Assembly: GCA_003554005.1 (NCBI GenBank)
Contig: PWEU01000334.1
Location: 1 to 18,361, forward strand
Direction: 5' to 3'
Source of the DNA: Nitriliruptoraceae bacterium
GTDB lineage: Bacteria > Actinomycetota > Nitriliruptoria > Nitriliruptorales > Nitriliruptoraceae
Length of the DNA: 18,361 nt
This document shows positions 5,686 through 18,361 of this stretch, one piece after another. Every line of letters starts with the position of its first letter. Position 1 is the stretch's first letter. The translations under genes and the position numbers were made by a program. Below the pieces are notes generated by a model, which was not told the origin of the DNA, ran no database searches, and saw only the letters and a list, made by a program, of their open reading frames with translations.

Positions 5686-6069
5686 ATGGGGAAGCTGACC
5701 ACCGACGAGCTCATCGAGCAGTTCAAGGAGCTCACGCTCATGGAGCTGAGCGAGCTCGTCAAGAAGTTCGAGGAGACCTTCGAGGTCACCGCTGCCGCTC
5801 CGGTCGCCGCGGCGGCCGCCGGCCCAGCCGGCGGTGACGTTGCAGAGGGCGAGGAGCAGACCGAGTTCGACGTCGTCCTCACCAGCGCAGGTGAGAAGAA
5901 GATCGGCGTCATCAAGGAGGTCCGTGGCCTCACCAGCCTGGGCCTGAAGGAGGCCAAGGAGCTCGTCGAGAGCGCGCCGAAGGCCGTCCTCGAGGGCGTC
6001 GCCAAGGAAGCCGCCGATGAGGCCAAGGACAAGCTCGAGGCCGCCGGTGCGACCGTCGAGCTGAAGTGA
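5686..6069 (+). CDS. rplL: Large ribosomal subunit protein bL12 (L7/L12)
   Basis: A 127-residue acidic stalk protein. The N-terminal dimerisation and L10-binding domain covers about 1-33 (LIEQFKELTLMELSELVKKF), then an Ala/Gly-rich hinge (about 36-56), then the globular C-terminal domain with the factor-binding helices (KIGVIKEVRGLTSLGLKEAK). It recruits and stimulates the GTPases EF-Tu, EF-G, IF2 and RF3. GAGGAGG seven bases before ATG 5686 fixes the start. It ends the rplJ-rplL pair; a strong terminator hairpin and then the rpoB promoter follow. Confidence 0.98.
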   Translation: MGKLTTDELIEQFKELTLMELSELVKKFEETFEVTAAAPVAAAAAGPAGGDVAEGEEQTEFDVVLTSAGEKKIGVIKEVRGLTSLGLKEAKELVESAPKAVLEGVAKEAADEAKDKLEAAGATVELK

Positions 6070-6106
6070 CCTCCTCTCCCTCGGTGCGCCGGGGGAGCGA
6101 TACCTC

Positions 6107-6147
6107 GCGCGTCACCGCCCTGGGACTGCCCAGGGCGGTTGACGCGC
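6107..6147 (+). terminator. Long terminator hairpin between rplL and rpoB
   Basis: An 18-pair stem: the arm 6107-6124 (GCGCGTCACCGCCCTGGG) pairs with 6129-6147 around loop ACTG, with one bulged T at 6139 or 6140. It starts 38 nt after the rplL stop. Its 3' arm contains the -35 box of the rpoB promoter, so the two elements overlap physically. In E. coli an attenuator also lies between rplL and rpoB. No T-run follows. Confidence 0.65.
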
Positions 6148-6168
6148 TCAGCGCACGGTCGGTACGCT
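6139..6168 (+). promoter_or_regulatory. Promoter for rpoB-rpoC
   Basis: TTGACG (6139-6144) and TACGCT (6163-6168) with an 18-bp spacer, a close match to housekeeping sigma-70-type promoters of actinobacteria. GGTCGGTAC at the spacer end and -10 box is repeated in the rpsL promoter. Start would be near 6175, giving a leader of about 320 nt. Confidence 0.7.
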
Positions 6169-6496
6169 GCAGAGCCGCCGTGTGCTCCGCCGTCGTCCCG
6201 CTGCTCCCACGTCCCAGCGGAACGCGCCCCATCGAGCGAGGTCGTCGTCATCCGAGCTCTCCTGGAACGCTTGCGTTCGCACACGGGAGCATCGCGTCGT
6301 CGGCCGGGATCGACCGGGATGCGTCGCCGCAGATGACGTGGTGCCACCACGCGTGCACGACGCGGATCCGCCGGCCCTCGCCGGCCGGTACAGCAGTTCG
6401 TCCCACGTCGCGCTCCGCGTGACGACGCACAGCCCTGCGGGTCACCGCGTCGCCGTGACCCGTCGAGACCACCATCAGTCCCAGGGGAGGTCCCCG
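6169..6496 (+). other. Long 5' leader of rpoB without a gene
   Basis: No convincing coding region is present in these 328 nt. Readable hairpins are GAACG/CGTTC (6265-6278, loop CTTG); a nested stem GCGTCG/CGACGC (6321-6326/6358-6363) enclosing CGTGGT/ACCACG (6337-6351); and GCCGGC/GCCGGC (6370-6385). The frame of rpoB stays open back to 6182 but that stretch has no RpoB similarity. Long structured leaders on rpoB suggest post-transcriptional control, not shown. Confidence 0.4.
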
Positions 6497-9997
<3,501 letters not shown>

Positions 9998-10007
9998 TGG
10001 TTGGACC

Positions 10008-10078
10008 GCTGGTGGCTGCAGGTTCCCGCCGGGCTCCGAAGAGATAGTCGCTCCGGACGGCAACCTCCAGCCACCAGC
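10008..10078 (+). other. Inverted repeat in the rpoB-rpoC spacer
   Basis: GCTGGTGGCTG (10008-10018) pairs perfectly with CAGCCACCAGC (10068-10078); after a CA/TC mismatch GGTT (10021-10024) pairs with AACC (10062-10065). The loop of 37 nt includes a less GC-rich patch, GAAGAGATAGTCG. It could be an RNase III-type processing or pausing site within the rpoBC mRNA. The spacer after it (10079-10206) holds only the rpoC ribosome binding site. Confidence 0.55.
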
Positions 10079-10206
10079 TCCGCTCCCGCCGAGCCCGTCG
10101 GGCCGGGGGAGTGGGATCTGAACCTTGTAGCGCGGCTCACGGGTCGCACCCCCGCACAGACGGCGAGGAGCCGGGCGGGACGATGAAGTAGGGAGGACGT
10201 CGGCAC

Positions 10207-14199
<3,993 letters not shown>

Positions 14200-14214
14200 G
14201 CCACGTCGCCGACG

Positions 14215-14264
14215 CACCTACGACGAAGGCCCTGCCGGGTTCGGCAGGGCCTTCGTCGTAGGTG
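14215..14264. terminator. Bidirectional terminator between rpoC and the convergent small gene
   Basis: A perfect 23-bp inverted repeat (arms 14215-14237 and 14242-14264, loop GGTT). The core AAGGCCCTGCCG-GGTT-CGGCAGGGCCTT has A's at the foot on one side and T's on the other, so it reads as a terminator from both strands. It lies 15 nt after the rpoC stop and 35 nt beyond the stop of the minus-strand gene, serving both. Confidence 0.9.
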
Positions 14265-14299
14265 GTGCCCGGCGCCTCAGTCGTCGCCGGAGCGGACGA

Positions 14300-14452
14300 T
14301 CACAGGTCCTCTTCCTCGAGGAGGTCGTCCTCCTGGAAGTCGTCCTGGATCGGCTCGTCGACCCCGTTCTCGACCTCGCAGGCCGCCGCGCCGAGCGCGA
14401 GGGCGGCAGCGCCGCTGAGCAGGGTCATCTTGGCGGTCAGGGTGCGCTTCAT
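14300..14452 (-). CDS. Tiny acidic lipoprotein, function unknown
   Basis: I do not recognise a family. The 50-residue product starts MKRTLTAKMTLLSGAAALAL and has a basic N-region (K2, R3, K8), a hydrophobic segment (about 10-24) and a lipobox-like LGAAAC with C25, the features of a type II signal peptide; an Ala at -3 is less common than Leu. If cleaved there, the mature part would have 26 residues, of which 13 are Asp or Glu and none is Lys or Arg. ATG 14452 is preferred because GGAG stands six bases upstream; an in-frame start at 14503 would add 17 Arg-rich residues without a signal-like shape and would put the palindrome inside the gene. It is convergent with rpoC and shares its terminator. 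It may be an envelope-anchored polyanion; the alternative is a chance reading frame, made less likely by the signal peptide, binding site and terminator together. Confidence 0.6.
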   Translation of the reverse strand: MKRTLTAKMTLLSGAAALALGAAACEVENGVDEPIQDDFQEDDLLEEEDL

Positions 14453-14475
14453 CGTCGACTCCGTTCTCGGTCGTG

Positions 14476-14493
14476 ATCGATATCGATATCGAT
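14476..14493. promoter_or_regulatory. 18-bp perfect palindrome, possible operator
   Basis: ATCGATATCGATATCGAT equals its own reverse complement and is built of overlapping ATCGAT/GATATC units; an additional TGATCGA follows at 14494-14500. It stands 24 nt before the start of the minus-strand small gene, in the most AT-rich patch of the window. Position and symmetry suggest a binding site for a dimeric regulator of that gene; this is inference. Confidence 0.45.
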
Positions 14494-14501
14494 TGATCGA
14501 C

Positions 14502-14530
14502 ATTCCACGTATTGTGCCGTGTCTGGTCGC
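14502..14530 (-). promoter_or_regulatory. Possible promoter of the small lipoprotein gene
   Basis: Read on the minus strand, GCGACC (14530-14525) and TGGAAT (14507-14502) stand 17 bp apart. The -10 box is one base from TAGAAT; the -35 box is poor. Transcription would begin around 14495, so the palindrome at 14476-14493 would lie just downstream of the start, a repressor-like position. Confidence 0.3.
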
Positions 14531-14668
14531 GTGGAGGCCTCGTCCGAACGGACAGTCGAGGGACCGAGCGGCCAGGGGCCGGCGGTCGGTGCCACAGCAC
14601 GGGTACCGGTGATCGCGTGGTGGCGGACGGTCGCGCAGCGCACGCCGTCGGGGGACCGGGCCGCTCGG

Positions 14669-14698
14669 TTGACACCTCGCGCGCCAGGTCGGTACCGT
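14669..14698 (+). promoter_or_regulatory. Promoter for rpsL-rpsG-fusA-tuf
   Basis: TTGACA (14669-14674) and TACCGT (14693-14698) are 18 bp apart. The sequence GGTCGGTAC at the end of the spacer is identical to that in the rpoB promoter, and 20 of the 30 promoter bases agree between the two. The leader to rpsL is about 320 nt. The stretch between this promoter and the minus-strand promoter (14531-14668) shows no gene. Confidence 0.65.
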
Positions 14699-15022
14699 TC
14701 GTCCTCACGCCGCGGCCCGGTGGGGCGCGGTGTGCGACGTCCGGGCGCCTAGTCACGAGCCCAGTCCCGTAGGGGAACAGGCGGCTCGCCCGGATCCCGT
14801 CACCAGGACTGGAACGCCCGACCCCGTGGGTCGGACCGTCCGCCTGGTCGAGCCCATCCAGTCCGACCGACACCCCGCCGTCGCGTCCCAGAAGACGCGC
14901 CGCCGCGATGGTCGACACGGATGGGGACCGATCCCGATCCCACGACCGACCGCGAGCTCGCGCTCGCGCACGGGCGCCGCCGACCACGCGGTGACCCTGC
15001 CAACCGACGGAGAACGCCAGGC
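14699..15022 (+). other. Structured 5' leader of the str operon, no gene
   Basis: Readable elements are a long-range stem GGACTGGA/TCCAGTCC (14806-14813/14857-14864) that encloses a 7-bp hairpin CCGACCC/GGGTCGG (14818-14834, loop CGT) and possibly a GACC/GGTC stem, giving a three-way junction; and a 7-bp hairpin CGCGAGC/GCTCGCG (14951-14968, loop TCGC). The frame here is open but codes nothing I recognise. A regulatory leader, perhaps for a ribosomal protein, is plausible but unproven. Confidence 0.4.
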
Positions 15023-15394
15023 ATGCCGACCATCCAGCAGCTGGTGCGCAAGGGTCGCCAGGACAAGGCGAAGAAGAACAAGACCCTCGCGCTCAAGGGC
15101 TCCCCGCAGCGGCGAGGGGTCTGCACCCGCGTCTACACCACCACTCCGAAGAAGCCGAACTCGGCCCTGCGGAAGGTCTGCCGGGTGCGTCTGACCTCGG
15201 GGATCGAGGTCACCGCCTACATCCCCGGCGAGGGCCACAACCTGCAGGAGCACTCGATCGTGCTCGTGCGCGGTGGCCGTGTGAAGGACCTCCCCGGGGT
15301 CCGTTACAAGGTCATCCGTGGAGCGTTGGACGCCGCTCCCGTGCGCGACCGCAAGCAGTCGCGGTCCCGCTACGGCGTCAAGAAGGAGGGCTGA
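15023..15394 (+). CDS. rpsL: Small ribosomal subunit protein uS12
   Basis: A 123-residue S12, the usual length. It sits at the decoding centre and controls accuracy. The streptomycin-related loops are wild type: TTTPKKPNSALRK with K43 and K44, and GRVKDLPGVRY with K88 and D89 (mycobacterial resistance positions are K43 and K88), so no streptomycin-resistance substitution is seen there. GGAG lies ten bases upstream of ATG 15023. It heads the str operon; only one base separates its stop from rpsG, whose ribosome binding site lies in the last codons of rpsL. Confidence 0.98.
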   Translation: MPTIQQLVRKGRQDKAKKNKTLALKGSPQRRGVCTRVYTTTPKKPNSALRKVCRVRLTSGIEVTAYIPGEGHNLQEHSIVLVRGGRVKDLPGVRYKVIRGALDAAPVRDRKQSRSRYGVKKEG

Positions 15395-15395
15395 C

Positions 15396-15869
15396 ATGCC
15401 GCGCAAGGGTTCCCCAGGACGTCGCCGTACCCCGGCGGACGCCAAGTACGGATCGACGCTCGTCACCCAGCTGACGAACCGGATCATGGTCGACGGCAAG
15501 CGTTCGACCGCCGAGGCGATCGTCTACGACGCGCTGGCCAACATCGGCTCTCGCACCCAGGGTGGCGACCCGATCAGCGTGCTCAAGCGCGCCATCGACA
15601 ACGTCAAGCCGCAGCTCGAGGTCAAGTCCCGGCGGGTCGGTGGCGCGACCTACCAGGTCCCGATCGAGGTCCGTCCTTCGCGTTCCACCACCCTGGCGCT
15701 GCGCTGGATCGTCGCCTACGCCCGGATCCGCCGCGAACACACGATGGGCGAGCGGCTGGCCGGGGAGTTGCTCGACGCCTCCAACGGGGTCGGCGCCGCG
15801 GTCAAGCGCCGCGAGGACACCCACAAGATGGCCGAGGCCAACCGTGCCTTCGCCCACTACCGCTGGTGA
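15396..15869 (+). CDS. rpsG: Small ribosomal subunit protein uS7
   Basis: A 157-residue S7, which nucleates folding of the 3' domain of 16S rRNA and lines the E-site in the 30S head. Family features: the N-terminal MPRKG, KYGSTLVTQLTNRIMVDGK, and VRPSRSTTLALRWIVAYAR, and the end HTMGERLAGELLDAS...HKMAEANRAFAHYRW. The start is one base after the rpsL stop with AAGGAGG six bases upstream, so it is coupled to rpsL. In E. coli S7 represses its operon by binding the longer rpsL-rpsG spacer; here there is no such spacer. Confidence 0.98.
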   Translation: MPRKGSPGRRRTPADAKYGSTLVTQLTNRIMVDGKRSTAEAIVYDALANIGSRTQGGDPISVLKRAIDNVKPQLEVKSRRVGGATYQVPIEVRPSRSTTLALRWIVAYARIRREHTMGERLAGELLDASNGVGAAVKRREDTHKMAEANRAFAHYRW

Positions 15870-16012
15870 GCTCGCCCTCGGGACGGCGCGGTCACCGCGA
15901 CCGACACCACTCCCGTAGGACGAGCAGCACCTCCGCAGCTGGCAGCCACGTCAGCCCGCACCACCGCTCCCACCCGGCAGCCACCGCGCCTCGTGGGGGA
16001 CACGATCGCCAC

Positions 16013-16030
16013 GCGCCCCCGCCGGGGCGC
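16013..16030 (+). other. Hairpin upstream of fusA
   Basis: GCGCCCC/GGGGCGC (7 bp, loop CGCC) stands 13 nt before the fusA ribosome binding site in the 188-nt rpsG-fusA spacer. It could limit ribosome entry or mark a processing site. The remainder of the spacer has no visible feature. Confidence 0.35.
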
Positions 16031-16057
16031 CGCACCCGAGACCAGGAAGCGACGACG

Positions 16058-18178
16058 ATGGCCCTCAAGCGGACCGCGGAGCTGACCAAGCTCCGCAACA
16101 TCGGGATCATGGCCCACATCGACGCGGGCAAGACCACGACGACCGAGCGGATCCTCTACTACACCGGGCGCACCTACAAGATCGGCGAGGTGCATGACGG
16201 TGCCGCCACCATGGACTGGATGGAGCAGGAGCAGGAGCGGGGGATCACCATCACCTCGGCTGCCACGACCACCCAGTGGGGTGGCCACACCATCAACATC
16301 ATCGACACCCCCGGCCACGTCGACTTCACCATCGAGGTGGAGCGGTCGCTGCGGGTGCTCGATGGTGCCGTCACGGTGTTCGACGGCGTCGCCGGGGTGG
16401 AACCGCAGTCGGAGACGGTGTGGCGCCAGGCCGACAAGTACGGCGTGCCGCGGATCTGCTTCGTGAACAAGCTCGACCGCACCGGGGCCTCATTCGACTA
16501 CTCCTTCGACTCGATCCGCGAGCGCCTGACCCCCAACGCGGTCCGGGCCCAGCTGCCGATCGGTCTGGAGTCCTCGCTGGAGGGCGTCGTCGACCTGGTC
16601 GAGATGAAGGCCGTGGTCTGGAAGGGTGACGACCTCGGTGCGACCTTCGAGGTGGTCGAGGTCCCGGAGTCGCTGCGCGGCGATGCCGAGCTCTACCGCG
16701 CCGAGCTGATGGAGAAGGTCGCGGAGACCGACGAGGACCTGCTCGAGCTGTTCTTCGAGGAGGGTGAGCTGCCGGTCGACCGACTCAAGGCCGGGCTGCG
16801 TCAGGCCACCATCACCAACCAGCTCGTGCCGGTGTTCTGCGGGTCGGCGTTCAAGAACAAGGGCGTGCAGACGCTCCTTGACGCCGTGGTAGCCTACCTG
16901 CCCTCGCCTCTGGACGTCCCCCCGATGAACGGCCAGGACCCCAAGACCGGCGAGACGGCGACCCGCAAGCCCACCGACGACGAGCCGTTCTCCGCGCTGG
17001 CCTTCAAGGTCATGACCGACCCCTACGTCGGCACGCTCACCTTCACCCGGGTCTACTCGGGCACGCTCGAGGCTGGCTCCCACGTCATCAACGTCACCAA
17101 GGGTGCCAAGCAGCGGGTCGGGCGGATCCTGCAGATGCACGCCAACTCGCGCGAGGAGATGGCCGGCTGCATGACCGGCGACATCGTCGCGCTGGTCGGG
17201 CTCAAGGACACCTCCACCGGTGACACGATCACCACGGCCGAAGCGCCGATCCTGCTGGAGGCGATGGAGTTCCCGGCCCCGGTGATCCAGATCGCCATCG
17301 AGCCCAAGACCAAGACCGACCAGGAGAAGCTCTCCACCGCCCTGCAGAAGCTGGCGGAGGAGGACCCTTCCTTCCGGGTCCACACCGATGAGGAGACCGG
17401 CCAGACCCTGATCGGCGGACAGGGCGAGCTCCACCTCGAGATCATCGTCGACCGACTCCTGCGGGAGTTCAAGGTCGACGCCAACGTCGGGCGTCCCCAG
17501 GTCGCCTACCGCGAGATGGTCAAGCGCAAGATCGAGAAGTTCGACAAGAAGTTCGCCCGGCAGACCGGTGGGCGCGGGCAGTACGGCCACGTCGTGATCA
17601 ACGTCGAGCCCCTGACCGATGCCCTGAAGGCCGAGCTCGAGCTCGAGGCGGACGACCACTACTACTTCGACAACAAGATCGTCGGTGGGTCCATCCCGAA
17701 GGAGTACATCCCCTCGGTGGCCCTCGGCATCCGGGAGGCCATGGAGTCCGGCGTGCTCGCCGGTTACCCGATGGTCGACATCAAGGTGACCTTGACCGAC
17801 GGCAGCTACCACGAGGTCGACTCCTCGGAGATGGCCTTCAAGATCGCCGGGTCGATGGCGATCAAGGAAGCCGCAGCCAAGGCGGGTATCCAGCTTCTGG
17901 AGCCGGTCATGGACGTCGAGGTGGTGACCCCCGATGACTACATGGGGGACGTCATGGGCGACCTCTCCGGTCGTCGCGGCCTGATCCAGGGGTCCGAGCC
18001 CCGGGGCACCGCCACCGTGATCAAGGCGCGGGTCCCGCTGTCGGAGATGTTCGGCTACTCCACCGACCTGCGCTCCGCCACCCAGGGACGCGCCAGCTAC
18101 ACCATGCAGTTCGGTTCCTACGAGCCGGCTCCCGCCTCCATCCAGGAGGAGATCGTCGCCAAGTCGCGCGGCGAGTGA
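16058..18178 (+). CDS. fusA: Elongation factor G
   Basis: A 706-residue EF-G, the GTPase that drives tRNA-mRNA translocation. G-motifs are complete: AHIDAGKT (19-26), ERGITITSA (59-67, switch I), DTPGHVDF (82-89, with the catalytic H86), NKLD (136-139), and the CGSAFKNKG G5 region. Domain II (GTLTFTRVYSG), domain III, domain IV (GGRGQYGHV; the tip that enters the A-site) and the C-terminal domain V (RGLIQGSEPRG) follow in order, so this is the canonical single-gene EF-G. The start is ATG 16058, with AGGAAG eight bases upstream; the frame is open back into the spacer without homology. tuf follows after 62 nt. Confidence 0.98.
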   Translation: MALKRTAELTKLRNIGIMAHIDAGKTTTTERILYYTGRTYKIGEVHDGAATMDWMEQEQERGITITSAATTTQWGGHTINIIDTPGHVDFTIEVERSLRVLDGAVTVFDGVAGVEPQSETVWRQADKYGVPRICFVNKLDRTGASFDYSFDSIRERLTPNAVRAQLPIGLESSLEGVVDLVEMKAVVWKGDDLGATFEVVEVPESLRGDAELYRAELMEKVAETDEDLLELFFEEGELPVDRLKAGLRQATITNQLVPVFCGSAFKNKGVQTLLDAVVAYLPSPLDVPPMNGQDPKTGETATRKPTDDEPFSALAFKVMTDPYVGTLTFTRVYSGTLEAGSHVINVTKGAKQRVGRILQMHANSREEMAGCMTGDIVALVGLKDTSTGDTITTAEAPILLEAMEFPAPVIQIAIEPKTKTDQEKLSTALQKLAEEDPSFRVHTDEETGQTLIGGQGELHLEIIVDRLLREFKVDANVGRPQVAYREMVKRKIEKFDKKFARQTGGRGQYGHVVINVEPLTDALKAELELEADDHYYFDNKIVGGSIPKEYIPSVALGIREAMESGVLAGYPMVDIKVTLTDGSYHEVDSSEMAFKIAGSMAIKEAAAKAGIQLLEPVMDVEVVTPDDYMGDVMGDLSGRRGLIQGSEPRGTATVIKARVPLSEMFGYSTDLRSATQGRASYTMQFGSYEPAPASIQEEIVAKSRGE

Positions 18179-18240
18179 CGACGACCAGCACCTGACAGCA
18201 TCCGTCGCCATCGCGCGACCAACCAGCGAGGAGGGCCACC

Positions 18241-18361
18241 ATGGCCAAGGAGAAGTTCGAGCGGACGAAGCCGCACATGAACATCGGGACGATCGGTCAC
18301 GTTGATCATGGGAAGACGACGTTGACGGCGGCGATCACGAGTGTGTTGCACAAGGCGAATC
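18241..18361 (+). CDS. tuf: Elongation factor Tu, N-terminal end (partial)
   Basis: The first 40 codons of EF-Tu, cut by the window end. It starts MAKEKFERTKPHMNIGTIGH and has the P-loop GHVDHGKT at 19-26. AGGAGG lies six bases before ATG 18241. It is the last gene of the visible str operon (rpsL-rpsG-fusA-tuf). All seven threonines use ACG or nearly so, and both leucines TTG, unlike the ACC/CTC/CTG choice in fusA just upstream; the same trend is seen in the tuf end at position 1. Confidence 0.97.
   Translation, partial: MAKEKFERTKPHMNIGTIGHVDHGKTTLTAAITSVLHKAN

Noticed and set aside
6182..6496. In-frame N-terminal extension of RpoB of about 105 residues
   Set aside because: The extension is Arg/Pro/Ser-rich without RpoB similarity, and the TTG at 6497 has an ideal ribosome binding site directly before the conserved N-terminus.
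10182..10190. ATG-AAG-TAG mini frame just before the rpoC ribosome binding site
   Set aside because: A two-residue reading frame can occur by chance and has no good binding site of its own; no leader-peptide features.
14453..14503. Longer form of the minus-strand small protein starting at 14503
   Set aside because: It would add Arg-rich residues before the signal peptide and read through the palindrome; the ATG at 14452 has a GGAG site and a proper signal start.
16490..18211. 573-codon open frame on the minus strand inside fusA
   Set aside because: Same cause: complement of a strongly biased coding sequence, with Val/Leu/Asp/Gly-rich low-complexity product.

Overview
This 18.4 kb window is a core information-processing block from a very GC-rich bacterium, most likely an actinobacterium. 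The evidence is the gene order rpmG – two MaoC-type dehydratase genes – tRNA-Trp – secE – nusG – rplK – rplA, which matches the rpmG2–hadAB(C)–trpT–secE–nusG neighbourhood of mycobacteria; the helical insertion of about 90 residues near the start of RpoC; an RpoB rifampicin-region sequence close to that of Mycobacterium; an NusG with a long N-terminal extension; and GTG/TTG starts. A tuf copy upstream of rpmG and a second one after fusA is not the mycobacterial arrangement, so a lineage outside Mycobacteriales (for example a deep-branching class such as Nitriliruptoria or Acidimicrobiia) is my guess only.

Layout. Positions 1-111 are the last 36 codons of an EF-Tu gene. Then come rpmG (313-477), a translationally coupled hadA/hadB-like pair (565-1436), a promoter and tRNA-Trp (1569-1641), secE, nusG, rplK and rplA (1883-4493), an L10-type leader followed by rplJ and rplL (4792-6069), a strong terminator overlapping a promoter (6107-6168), rpoB and rpoC (6497-14199), a 23-bp perfect inverted repeat (14215-14264), a convergent gene for a tiny acidic lipoprotein (14300-14452, minus strand), a 570-nt gap holding an 18-bp palindrome and the str-operon promoter with a structured leader, then rpsL, rpsG, fusA (15023-18178) and the first 40 codons of tuf (18241 to the window end).

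How it works together. All plus-strand genes except the dehydratase pair serve transcription or translation: RNA polymerase beta and beta', the elongation factor NusG, the L11/L1/L10/L12 stalk proteins, S12 and S7 of the decoding and head regions, the two GTPases that act at the stalk (EF-G, EF-Tu), one tRNA, and the SecE translocon subunit. I see four sigma-70-like promoters (before trpT, rplJ, rpoB and rpsL), all with 18-bp spacers; those of rpoB and rpsL share much of their sequence, which would suit coordinated control. Most spacers are long (about 100-430 nt) and carry GC-rich hairpins.

I do not see a new defence, mobile or biosynthetic system; most of the window is conserved housekeeping sequence. 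The most unusual items are the small acidic lipoprotein gene with a palindrome upstream of its ribosome binding site, the two tuf ends with codon use unlike their neighbours, the decapeptide repeats in the L10 tail, the overlap of the rplL terminator and the rpoB promoter, and the structured leaders.
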